DNA of 64,000 nt. It comes from Triops longicaudatus. Taxonomy: Eukaryota; Arthropoda; Branchiopoda; Notostraca; Triopsidae. The translations under genes and the position numbers were made by a program. Below the pieces are notes generated by a model. That model had not been told where the DNA came from and did not search any database. It saw only the letters and a list, made by a program, of their open reading frames with translations. Each line of letters opens with the position of its first letter. Positions within the stretch are counted from its first letter, which is position 1. Below are positions 21,292-34,400 of the stretch, one piece after another. The stretch lies in contig JAGQDJ010000006.1 in assembly GCA_022885665.1 (NCBI GenBank), forward strand, positions 434,001 to 498,000, in the 5' to 3' direction.

Positions 21292-24200
21292 ATGCAGGGT
21301 CCCTTGGTGTGGCTCAACTCTGTGGTGACTGCCTCTGACCTTTCACCTGTTAGCAGTTCAAGTGTGGAGACACCTTACCTGGCTGTGGGAAGTTTTACCT
21401 CGACGATTTCCGCACTGGCCCCGGGGAGCAGATTCGCGCATCATTTCGCCATGGAGAGTTCCGTCCTCGTGCAAGCCAAACGCCCCGATTGGCATAAGCA
21501 CGAGCAAATGATGCACCGAACCAAAAGTGAGTCATCAGCCTCTTGCCTTGTATAGTCGTAAAGCAAAGGTAAAACAAGAAAGGGAAAGGAAGGAAATTCG
21601 AAGAAGGGAAACCTAGTTTGACCAGTCCGCTGACTTGCGACTGAGCATTGGTTTCGTCTGCGTGTGAACCGATGTAAACAGACTCGGGTCCCATCTTAGC
21701 TCTGCTTAACGTTGGGTGCCGGTCTTAGGACCCTTATCCAACAAGTAAACGTGATCCACGCGTTGCCCAAAACAGACTGACTCAACAATGAAGTTCGACC
21801 TTTTTCTCCATTTCTGAGATCATTACACCTCGTTCTGTGCAACCTAACCGCTACCGGTCTTTGCCGAAACGTTGAACCACTAACCTTCATCGCTATTTGT
21901 TTATTGCGTTGAATTCACTTTTTAAAGTCCCCCAAGATGTCCACATTTGCGATTTGCGGGCTAAAAGATAATTTATTTATTTAAAAAATGTTACAATTGT
22001 GTAGTTGCACTTTAATTTAATTTTATTGAAATTTCACTTATTTTACTGTAATTTCTTTTTTGTCATATTTTAATTTTTAGACATGGCGGGAAGCGACGTA
22101 GATTATTGCCACCTTGTATACTATCAGTTAGGTACATCGTACCAAAATGTTATATTTTAAATATTATTGTATTTTTATTTATAATATAACTACTATTATA
22201 TTGGACAGCATATTACTTAAATGGTATAAATGCGTTTTTCAATTATAGGCTTATTCAGCTTATTTCTATGTATACTAGTTATGTGCCAATCCTCTATACA
22301 GTAGAACTACGCAATTACAGCGTAGCCAACGTGTTTGGAAATCTAGGAATTGAAGTTTACTTACCTTGTTAGTAATCCGAAGAAAAGTTTATTTCTCAAG
22401 TAATTGAAATGAGCAATTGCAGAAATGAACACGTTTGTTTTTATATGATCTCTCGAATTCTGATACCGTACTAGTCTCCGTAGTGTTTTTTTTTTTCTAC
22501 AAAAGTACACTTATAATTCTTCATTTCTACAAAAGTACACTTATAATTCTTAAGTCAGCGTTGAAATGCGTTTGATTAATCTATATAAAAATATTGTCAC
22601 TTCTACTGTTATTAATATTATACTATCATGATTACTGTAGTAGCATAATTCTTGCCTTTCTCAGATTTTAGTAAAAATATTACGTTTAAAATTTTTATAT
22701 AAAATTATTTATTAATCGTGTTATTAAAATTAATTGTAATATATAATGGATTAAGCACTTGATTTTTATGCTGATTTTTATAAGTTGTTGATTTGGTTCG
22801 ACTTGTGCGGCTCGAAAAAAGGATGTTGGTAATGGAAGTTTTCACGACTAATTCGCAAGGTTTTAAATTACCATGGGCCGCGTACGGGAATCGTGGAGTT
22901 TACCTACGTCCACGGTAGCCATATGGCGAAAAAGGGGAGAGGCGAAAAGCGATGGGTAGGCGGGGGTGCGAGGTGGGTTATAAAACTCGACTCGGTACCC
23001 CTTGTTGCTAATCAATACGCCGCGAGAGTCCAGGTGATCCTGAAAGAAGCCTCTTTGGCTATGTTGGGGTTCATTTTTATTATCTTCTCCTGTCTTTTTC
23101 CACCCTTTCATTTAGTACAGGAGTCATGTGTCGTTGTTTGTTTTGTATACCGAAAGAAACTCCACTGGCCTTGTTATGCTTTACAAACTTTAGTAAAAAG
23201 CCCTCAGAAGAGGGAAAAAACGAAACGTAGAAAAACGGGAGGCAGGGAGAAGGAGCTGGAGAAAATCGCTTATTGTTACCTGGACTAACCCTTTTACCTG
23301 GAAAAGATGCTGAAAATAGTCCGAAATCACGTGGTGTTTATGTGTGATTCCGGGAACCACGCGGTGGCTCGCTATTGTATTGTACTAGTTTGGTATATGC
23401 CCTGCGAAAGATTGAGGGCAAGTTTGCTGTGGACTTTTATTGAGAGGGATTGTGGGGGAGGGGAAAGAGCATTATTCCAGGATCCCTGTACTGCATGAAA
23501 ATACCCATGTTTGGGATGAAGAGAAAAAGGTTAGTGAACTTCACCTTCAAGACTTGCTACTAGGCCGCACTGAGAAAGCTAGCCGAGGAAAAATGTGGAA
23601 GCTGAGAATTCAACTCGGTAAACAATGACGAAGTGGAATTTTGGTCCACTGTATTCCAAGTATTTGCGTAGGATTTGGCAACTTAGTCCGTTTAGCTACA
23701 TACTGAACTGCTTAGCGATTCCAGTTTGCGTCTCACGCTCTATACAAAACTTTGGTTTATTGAATACTACCAGATTCGTTCCTGTACTTCGAAATTAAAG
23801 CATGCTGATTGTGACTGAAACTGAAATTCACAATTGGTGAAGTTGTACAAGTGTGCTGTCACAGTTTATTCGACGTAAAGAACCGTAAGTTCAGTGTTAC
23901 GATCAGGCAGATCTTGTGTTAAACCGGTATGCAAATAAGTAGAGTGCACTAAAAGCACACTTGTATTAGGAAATCTGGCAACACACAAACGCAAGTAGGC
24001 AGTATAGAGCACGTGTCAGAAACTAAAGCAAGCCTCGTTTTTTGACTCCGGATTTTAAGAAAGGAAGAGGTCAAAATAGGGAGAAATAAAAGTGTGTATG
24101 CTGTAGGCTATTTTCGTGGTCTTGGAAGTCACAAAAGCCGCCGTCTGGGCGTCCCGGCGTCCTCCCCTGTAAATAACACCGGAGGGTTTAGGCTTCCTGA

Positions 24201-27200
24201 TTTCCTTTCCTTACCTCAAGGTCTTCAGTGAGAACGCCACGTGTTATTGTTCCACGGAATTTTATCCCTGGACTTGTGACTCAGCAGAGTTATGCAAATA
24301 AATCCGGTAGTGCGCGTGGTGGGAATATTTTTTGTTGTTGTCCTTCCTTCCGCCCCCTTACGTTCTTCCACATCACCCGGGCTTTGGGAGAAGGTAAACG
24401 TGTAGTTTGCGATTGTTTGCAAAAGGCTGGTTTCATAAGAGCTGTCTGTCTAATTAATAGACACGTTGTGGGTGGGAGAATGTGACGTAAGCGTCGCAGA
24501 AAGTACCGCACCCTGCGCCTGTATGCGCCAAGCTTGTTTTGTTCTGCTACTGGGGCTCTTGTGTGCGAGAAAGAACTCTAGGAGCCGAGTTTGGGTATAG
24601 GACAGGCCAAAAGCGAAGGGCGATGGCAAAGACCCCGAGCCGGGGAAATTGTCGTTTCCTCCGGTGCAGCACCCAGGCACAATCCCCCCACAAACACTGG
24701 AATGGGTGGTATGTCAAGGCGGCGCCGCATGGCGTCCAGACAGATGACGGATGACTTGGACAGGGTTGAAAAACCGAGGCTTCCCGAAAGCAATACACAG
24801 GGGGAAGGAGGTGTAGCGTACCGGACTGTACACTCTGGGCGCTGAACTAGGTAGAAAGAAAATTTTTGCAAAAGCGATGGGGAGAAATGGGAAATAAGCA
24901 ACAAAACATATTGAGGGAAGACAGGAAGGAAAGTAGAAGATAAATGAAGGTAGATAACGATAATGAAGTAGAACGAAGAGAGGGTAGAATGGGAGAAAGG
25001 GCTCCCACATAAGGTGCGTACCCTTGGCAGAGACCCTAGACACGTGTGCGAATTTTATGGCCATCTTACCTGGTCCACCTGCAATTTTTTAAAATAATAT
25101 TTGGTAAGGGGTAATTTTTCCGTTTAGAGTTCTTTTCTTAATAAATGTAACTTTTTTCGTTTAATTAATAAAAATCTGTAATGCACGAAAAAGAAGGGAA
25201 TGCGTGCAAAGTCAGGGAAAAAAGAGAAAGAATAGCAAGCTAACAAGCACAAGATAATGTAAATAATGTCCCTAGACTAATCGTACATTTTTATTTTATT
25301 GCGTGAGTATGATTCGGAGGCATTCTTTACTTTTTCCACGATGTTCTGTATATTATTTTAATACTTTTGCCGTAAAATGAAGGAATATAATTAGTGTGTA
25401 GTGCGGAAATCTAAAAGAAATTCCAGGCTTTGAATTAGTCCAGAACTTATTGGAGCAGTTAATGTGTCGTTAGTAGTGTAAAATAATGTTATAGTGGGCT
25501 TTTTAATATATGTATGCGTTTGCTTTTGGAGAATTATAGTGAACTGAATTATAGCTACTGTGTACAACGGGAAGGTTAATTATTATTAGACTAGCGTATT
25601 TGTTCGAAATGTCTAACCGTTTTTGTTCGTCACCTGTAAAACTTACCATAAGTCAATTTATTTCGGTGACTGCTTGATTAATTTTTATTTCAGTAATTAG
25701 TATTCACTCAAGTCACAAAAAATCGTCAGCAATCTTGTTAGCATGATGGAAGTAGTGACGCTTTCTTTTAAAGGAATGCGCTTGCATTTCTAACGGTCAT
25801 CAACATCCCGATTCGTGGATACAGTTTTGTCGAAAATATGTCCGGTTGATGGGAGTCTGGATTAGTGGGCTTGTGTTGAAAACTGAAGTATTAAAAAAAA
25901 GCTTCTAGGTTGGAATGGTACGCATATGGTGAAAGTCCGTCTTATTTTCGTCATTTGATTGATAACGGCTTATTTATTCGTAAGACTCAGAGATAAAGCG
26001 CACCCCCAAAAGAGTGAATTAGCCTAGTTTAGAGATGTCCTACTTTATTGCGTTATCGTGGAACTTTTGAACTGTGCGTGATGCCAGTTGCTATTATGGG
26101 AAGTTTGTTTAATCTGGGAGCAATAGCGCTTTTTGCTATGGATCTAGAGCAATTAAAAGTAACTCAACCATTCCCTTGGCTTGGGTGACATCATTCATTC
26201 ATAACTTGTGTGGGCAAAGTTTTGCGTTGAGGAAGTTGATGAGAAAGGACGTGCGACAGTGAAGTGGTAATGATAGTGTTGCGCAAGTTCTCTTTTTTCC
26301 CATGCGTGGCTTTGATTCACAGGAAAAACGGGAGGGGATGTTGGCTTTCAATGGCAGTGTCATGAGATGCGATGAAAGACGAGTCTTAAATAGTCAAGTA
26401 AAGCGAGTTAAAGCTTTAGTATGATTATGTCAGGAGAGAACGAGCTCAGATCACGCCACTGCGATTTTTTTTCTTTTCTTCCTTGGCACCTGCCATACGT
26501 AAAAAACCAAACGATGTTTGGGCTGTTTTTTAAGCTTAAGCAAATTACAAACCTCAACAGAAACCACATTGAGAACTTAGGCAATGTTGTTCTTTTTTAC
26601 CTCGATTTAATTCCCGTGAACTTTTCTTGAATTCTTGACTTTTGTTTCTTTCTTTATTGGATAATGGTATCACGAATAATTATGTGTTCTTATTAAAAAA
26701 CTAAATTTTTCTGTGGCCTTGTCCTGAAATGCTCACTGGGTGGTGTTTTCCTCCGCAGTTCATTTTTGGTGCATTTCAGGGAGAAAATAGTTCAAGGACT
26801 TTCGCACTTTATCGAGTGCAACATTGGACATCGTTATAACGGTAGGATTTTTAGAATGGGGAAAAGTGGAGAAAAGCGTTGAGGGGTAAATGAATGCGAG
26901 TTTGACGTCACGACAGGTCCACAAGCTTGAAATGTTATAATTGTGGGAGAGCTTGGCATGGATTAAAGCAGGCCAAAAGCGAACAAACGTTCCGGGCGTG
27001 GGCCCCTAGTAATGGGTCCAAGGATGGGATTGTAAAGCTCTACTTCCGGTGCATATTCTTAAGAGAGAGGCAGAAGACGGGACGGCACCAGCATCTCGTT
27101 AAGCTTGTTGACTTTCGAGGAGATTACATAAGAGTGAAGGATTCTTTGCTTTTGCCCTATGTTGGCTTCCCGGTTTGTTTTCCCCTTTTTTATTCTGTGT

Positions 27201-28342
27201 TCAACCCATGTGGGAGCTATTTATACGTCCCATGTACTGGAGTAATACAATACACATGGGAATATTTTCCTCTTTTAGCGTGCCGATGTCATGACTAAGA
27301 ATGCGGATGCTCTGCAACGACTAGGAAACAGATCGCAGATTCACGTGTTGTTTACGAGAACCTGAAAGCAAGAATCTTCTCAACGAGCTTTATAAAGTGA
27401 TTCTTACTCGAAGGTTGTACAGTACATTAGCTTCCTCACAAAATAGCCGTGTTTTGTGTTCAGAGAGCTCCTAAATGCAGATTTTTTTCCCCTTTGAGTC
27501 TTTGCCTGTTTTTGTGAGTGAAAAATGTAGGTACGCCCAAAAGAGGGGGCAAATTAGGTTCATTGGCAAAGAAATGTGGAGCTTTAAGAGAAACTTTTTT
27601 ATGTCTTAAATTTTGTGTTTAAATTTTTTACGGCACTTTTGAAGTTTGAAGGATGTACTCCAAGTCCTTTTCGTGACTGAAATGCATGTTTTGGGGCTCA
27701 CCACGCACCTTTCCCTGAGAAAAGCTGCTCGTGTTTCTATTCTGTCGTCGCCAAATTTTCTCCTTATTAAACATGTCTTTTTTTTTAAAAAAAAAAAAAA
27801 AAAAGATCTACCGTGGAACTTAATTAAAATGTAAAGCAAAAAGACGCGAGTTAACACATCTTACAGCGTGTTTTTGTACATTTTTTGTAGGTGGTGATAT
27901 CTCATTACCTTTGCCCATGAGTACAAGTGTGGCAGGGAGTGTCTCGGCTAATTCCGGATCCGCCTCTTCGCGCTCCGCCCACAGCACGACGGTTTATGGG
28001 CACTTAGTACCGGAAGAACAGCTGTCGATCTTGGGCCACAACTTGGGCGTGGGTGCCCTGGGAGGCGTTTCAAGTTCAGTGTCCCTTCCGGGCTCCGCCC
28101 CCATGGGCAATTCCAGTGGGCCACACAGCATCGGCCCGTCCTCGGATCTCCAAACCATGCAATCTCGAATACCACACCATTTCAGGGATCCTGCTAGCGC
28201 ACCCTTACGAAAACTCTCCGTGGATTTGATCAAAACCTATAAGCACATCAATGAGGTAAATCTCCCGGTGCCGATACACTTTTGAATATCTTTTAATTTC
28301 TTTTATTTTAGTATTATTATCTTTTATTATTATTATCTTTTA

Positions 28343-28400
<58 letters not shown>

Positions 28401-31400
28401 TTGCACATCACGATCCTGGAAGAAATTTTCGTGCTAAGGGTTACGAACTGAAATAATGCGGGTATTTTACTGGGACAAACGTAATTTTTGTAGCGTACGA
28501 GTATCGTGATACCAGCTTCACACGGGTTCTAAGCGAAGAAAGCGTGCGACATTGGTTTAGCTTTCTAATACCCTTAATCACGTAGTAAATAGCAGGATGA
28601 GAGTCCAATACCACGAACTACACGACTGCAAGGCAAACAATAGTCGGAGCCGTCTTACCCAGCTCAGAATATTCAACAGAGTGCAAAACAAGATGCTTAT
28701 GAGAAGTTAAATGTTGACTTAATTACTGTCAACTAACTCTTTATAATTTGTCCTCTTTTATAGTTTAAATAATATTTTTCAATAATTCATTGGACGTACC
28801 AGGACCGTGTGTTTTTATTATGGCCAGTGAGATAGGAAAGATCGGTCAAACCATGCTTTATGGTGCTGATGCGTAGGCCGGATAAACGGAAAGCCAGTTA
28901 GCTGGTAAAATTGGAATAAGTGATAAAACACAACAAAATCATGCGAATACAATAGAAGTCTTCCACCCACGCTTTAGTGATGAGAGGTTTTGACCATTTT
29001 TTCTCCGCAGGTCAGTGTTTGCTGCATATTATAGTAAATTCTCGTTATAACGTACCATTTTATAACGAACTTTTGGTTGCAATAGGCGGAAGTTAAATCA
29101 ACGAACTTCGAATATGCATACAAGATTGTGTGAAGTTTCATTCGTATTACACAAAGTACAGTAACGCTCTTCGAAGTTTACTTGGAACGTAATTCGCTCA
29201 TTAAATAAATTATAATTTTAAAGACAAAAACAGGAGCATTTTATTTTTGGAATGATTGCTTTTTAACTTAACAGGAGTAGTATACTCTTGATACTTTGTA
29301 CACTGATACTTGGTAGCCATTTTAAGAGTTTAATGTAGTTAAGTAAGCAGTCATTTTTCTGAGAAAGTATTACATTCGTTGAATATTGCACATTCGTTTT
29401 TTCCCCCAGAATACACAATATACTTAATTCGTGAAGTAAGTATTTTCCAAGTTATCGCTTGTTTAAGCGTCGCTGGTGAAGAAATTTTTTATTGTAAGTT
29501 AAAAATGTATTTGGCAGCATCGTAGAAAAAGTTGTGCAAAAGAACACAGCATTTGGCTAATTGGTGTTGTGCTCGACTGCTGTTGATGAGTTTCGGGGCG
29601 TCTTTTGGGTGGGTGGAGGGTAGATTGGGGGCGCTGCTCAAGGAAATAGGGAAGTCGAGCATTCTTATGGCTCTGGAGAGAATTTTGGCAAAAGGGCAAA
29701 GGGAAGTTTGACGTCAGGACTTGGGGTCGACTGGAGAGGACTCGAAGCTGCCTTTTTAGCCCACTCATTGCCATGCTTGTGACGCCGCTCCAGACGTCTG
29801 CGACGCCATCGACGCCTTCCCGCGTTGGCTTTTTTTTTATCTTTTTACTTTCATATTTTGGGCTCGCAATCCCTTTTTTGTGAAGGGTATTGTCAATTTG
29901 CTTTTTTTTTCCTCTTCCTCACCCACAGTAGCCCTATCTTTTCTTGTCCTCCTCAAGCTTCTGTTTCTGTTACTGGTTCTCTTGAACTTGTTATAGTACA
30001 TTTGGAGTGTGCTCTGAAGGGAAAGGGCGAAAAGGGAGGGAAGGTCGCGTGCTGCTATTTTCTAGTCGAGCGAGGAGTCATTACTGCCTCCTTTAATGTC
30101 ATTGGTAGTTAGTGTCACCGAGCAGTTTCGATTGACTTAGGAAAGGGCAAAAGCTAAGACAGACGCGCTGTTTGACTACTTCTACCCCGCAGTAAAAAGC
30201 CGGGTTGCTTTGAAAAACCTACCGTAAGGTGATTTTCCCGGAGCCTCTTTTCTTCCTTGTGTAGCGTACTTGTTTGCAAACAGTGTCCTATCGCTTTGAG
30301 CAGAGTGCAGCATCGAAGGTTTTTAGCTTCGCCAAATAATTGTCTATTGGCTCAGCTGCGCTGAAGGCTCAAGATTCTCAAGATTCATTTTTTCCTCCTT
30401 GCAAGATCGCTTTTCCTTAATGATCGGAGACCGATCTTGACGAAAAGAAAATCACCCAACAGCATTTCTTTTCCCGAGCAAAGAGCTAGGGACATCTTAG
30501 TACTATGAAAAACGAAACTGAAACTCGTGGCAGGTGCTTGGGAACGAGGCAAGCCCATGTTTCTCAAGCGAGGATCTAAACCACAAAACGCTAAGATATT
30601 TGTATTTTCTCTGATTGTTGTAAAGGTGGAATAACAGTAAAATTGCCAATAGAGACCATGGATGGGTTTAGGCGATAAATGGTTTTGCAACCTTTCGTTT
30701 CCCATTCGTAGGTTAGAATTATGACTTCATTGTATTAAAGGAAAACAAGTGCATTTTTTGTGGGGAAAAGCTTGCGGGTAAGCTTGCACTTTTTCGTTAG
30801 AAAAATTCAAATTGGCGTTTCCGTTATAGCAAAATAATCCCGTTCGTAAGTCCTCCACGCGAGTCCCCAGCTGCTCGCGTCTTCGAGAGCCCCTAAAATT
30901 CTGCGGACTAGGGCTAAGAAAGACTAAGCCCTCATTTCTTTTAATAGCAAAAGGGCATTAAAAAAAGACCAGGTCTAAACTTGCTTTTTAAACGCTAATA
31001 TAATGTAAAAAAAAAATCTTTAAACTAATACTGTAGTGAGAATCTCGTTATAACAAACCTAGTAGAAAAAATTATTCGGTATATCAGACGTGTCTTCTCT
31101 ACATTTAAATACTCGGGACAGTAAAAGCCGTACATTATAACTGACAGTGCGTGGTAGTAGTGCTCGTTGTAACGAACTTTGTGTTAGTTGGGCACGTAAT
31201 TGGTCTTAAAATTTCAGATACTTGCTCCCTATTGTTGTGCACAATGCAGAAGATTTTGTGATATTGTGTGAACGGAGTTCAGATCTTAAGATTCGGTGCC
31301 GGATCACTGAAGAGAGAAAACAAAATCAGAAAAGAGCGGGAAATAAGATAGCAAAATCTGACTCAACGAAGTCTTTTGTAGAGGAGAGGGATCAGAAGAG

Positions 31401-34400
31401 AAGCACTCTTACGCCTGACAATAAGGTTAGGAAGCGGTTTGCGTCTTGCGGTCGATCTTAATGAAGTGCAACATTTTCATTAACCCATAGCACAAGGAGC
31501 CGACCTTTTCGGAGTCTTTTTCGTTACTCTCGCCGTGCGAGGGAAAACGAGCTTCCGAAATGAGATGGGGAAAGGTGACAGGAATAAATGAAGAGACACA
31601 CTCGTTGTGTTGGAAGTGGGGAAAAGAATAATACATAAATTGTAAGTCCGGTATTGAAGGGAGAGGGAGGGGAAAATAACATTGCTTCGTCATTTGTCTT
31701 ATCCAATTAGCGTGCTGATTTTCCTGCATGTGACAGTTAATACGAGGACTGAGTACTCGATTTGTCTGGGAAATGCAGGGAGCAATGGATGTTGAGTGGG
31801 TGTCGAGACAAGGTGAAGGTGACTACATTGTTTTTCTTCTTTTTAATAGGTGTACTACGCGAAGAAGAAACGCCGGGCGCAGCAAAGTCAAGGCGAAGAT
31901 GCTCAGTTGAACAAGAAAGAGCGGAAACTCTATAACGATGGCTATGACGACGACAACCATGATTATATCGTCAAGCATGGAGAAAAGTTTCTCGACCGAT
32001 ACGAAATCGATTCTTTGATTGGAAAAGGCTCTTTTGGACAAGTAAACTTCAATTCTTTCCTTGTATAGCTAAGAAAATTTGGCTTTTTTCAGTGAACAGC
32101 TTTAAAGTTTCCCAGTGAAGCTAGCCATACGTAATGAAGGATTCCCAGGCCGTATCTTCGTCTAATTTTAAGATTACAAGCTCTTTTGGCGTGTTGCAAT
32201 TTTAATAAGTCGGTGGGTGGCACAAGAGAACCACGCTCTTTCTGCCGCTGCGTGTATGCGTTGCATTCTATTGCTGCAACGAGATCTCTGTTCCGCTTGT
32301 TCAGCTTTGTAGTAATGATTTATCAGACTTGGGAGGGGTTAAGTACGAGAAAAAAGGTACAGGCAAGCGTATAAACGGGCTGTTGACATGAGGAAATGAG
32401 GGAGATGGGATAGGGACATGCCACATGAAGGGTAACAAATGGTCGGGTTATGCAATGCCTAGGCATTTTAAGTTGCGAGGGCCTTACAATGGGGTTCTAA
32501 GGTGGCTCTGTTGGAATACGGTGTATTGAAGGGTGCTTAAGAAAGGGCACGTGGTGTACCGTTTGAAGAGCGACAAGGGAAATCAAGTGCTTCTCGGTTT
32601 CCGTTTGACAGCCTGTCTTGCCGTAAGAATAATACTTCGTAGGCGTTCTTATACCATTTTGCATGCGGATTTGAACTATAGGATAGAAAGAAAAATGATA
32701 CACGGATGGAAAGGGGTTAAAAGTATTTTTTACTGTTCAGGGGGTATTTTTCTTAGTTCAAGAGGGAGAGAAAGTGGACCGGTGACCTACTCGTAGAACT
32801 GCGTAGTAGTTCTTGTCGGCCCAAGGTCTTTTTTGTTTTGCTAGATTGCCGCTGTTCTGTTTTCTTCCGGAGCAAAAAGCAAACCCTCGCTCCCATCCTT
32901 CCTTGTAGCCACCCTCCGGTCCGTAGTCACGTGATGAACTGACGTCATAGCCAAGGGGGTTCGTATTGATCGTCACTGGGAGCAGGAAAGGGTTAAATAG
33001 GCTAGGGAGAGGAAAAGAAGCCGGGAAGGGGCGGGAGAAAGAAAAAAGCAAAACAGCCTGTGTATTGCGACCGTCTTGGGCGAAAACGCCGAGAAATAAA
33101 AAATGGAGCTTTTATTTAAAAATGCGACTTAACCATCGTTAGGGGATTACTTCTTACGCGAAACGAAGGCGAGAAAATTGGAGAGTTGGGGCAGAGAGGG
33201 ACATTTTTGTGTACCAATAAAGGTTAGGGGAGGGTGTTGTAGTTGGAAACTTGTTGAGTTGACTCATGTATTGCTCTTTATGTTTATATTAACGTATTTC
33301 TTTCCCGGGGTTGCACGTTCTTGGCAGGTTGTGAAAGCGTACGACCATGAAGAGCAATGCCACGTGGCGATCAAGATCATCAAAAACAAGAAGCCTTTCC
33401 TAAACCAAGCCCAGATCGAAGTCAAATTATTGGAAATGATGAACAAAGCCGATGCGGAAAACAAATACTACATTGGTAATCTGAGCATTTCTTCTAGTGA
33501 TGCGTTTTTGTCTGTTGGCGTTCTGCTTTTCGCCGTGCTATTTGGAGTATCATTGCTCATGCGTCTGCTTCCACGCAGTTGCTGGCAAGGACAGGAGAGA
33601 AAGGACAAATAAATTGTTTGATCTTCTTTTTTTTTTACAGTGAAATTGAAGAGACATTTTATATGGCGAAACCACCTGTGCCTCGTCTTTGAGCTGTTGT
33701 CCTACAACTTGTACGACTTGTTAAGGAACACTAATTTCCGGGGCGTTTCTCTCAACTTGACGCGGAAATTTGCTCAGCAGTTGTGCACGGCATTGCTCTT
33801 TCTTTCCACGCCGGAATTATCGATCATCCATTGCGACTTGAAGCCTGAGAACATCTTACTGTGTAACCCGAAACGCTCAGCCATCAAAATTGTCGACTTC
33901 GGCTCATCCTGTCAGCTAGGGCAGCGAATTTACCAGTATATCCAGTCGCGGTTTTATCGTTCACCTGAAGTCCTCTTAGGCATCCCTTACGATCTGGCCA
34001 TCGACATGTGGTCCCTGGGTTGCATCTTGGTGGAGATGCACACAGGTGAACCCTTGTTCTCCGGCGCCAACGAAGTGGATCAGATGAACAAGATCGTGGA
34101 AGTGCTGGGCATGCCGCCCAAACATCTCCTGGACCAAGCTCACAAGACACGTAAATACTTTGACAAGCTGCCGGACGGCTCGTATGCCCTTAAAAAGTCC
34201 AAAGATGGCAAGAAGTATAAAAGTGCCGGTACCCGGAAACTCCACGACATCATCGGCGTGGAGACAGGTGGACCGGGTGGCCGTCGGTTGGGTGAGCCGG
34301 GTCACTCGGTCTCGGATTACCTCAAATTTAAAGACCTCGTCACGCGGATGTTGGACTACGATCCCAAACATCGCATTACGCCCTATTATGCCCTCCAGCA

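Larger units (their letters stand above)
21527..27890. other. First DYRK1A intron (6.4 kb)
   Basis: A long intron in a window where most introns are under 100 nt. It contains an AT-rich island (about 21955-22790) with a candidate 51-nt cassette exon and a 28-bp direct repeat, GC-richer segments at 22880-23120 and 24130-25060, and a T9A18 tract at 27778-27804. It probably holds regulatory elements and alternative 5' exons. The open frames in both strands resemble no protein I know. Confidence 0.5.

Noticed and set aside
26927..27298. Open frame starting with CYNCGRAWHG, like a retroviral-type zinc knuckle
   Set aside because: The fourth ligand (final Cys at the right spacing) is missing, no gag- or pol-like sequence surrounds it, and it lies within DYRK1A intron 1.
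27778..27804. Poly(A) tract as the tail of a processed pseudogene or SINE
   Set aside because: No upstream sequence resembles a gene or tRNA-derived head, and no flanking duplication is visible.
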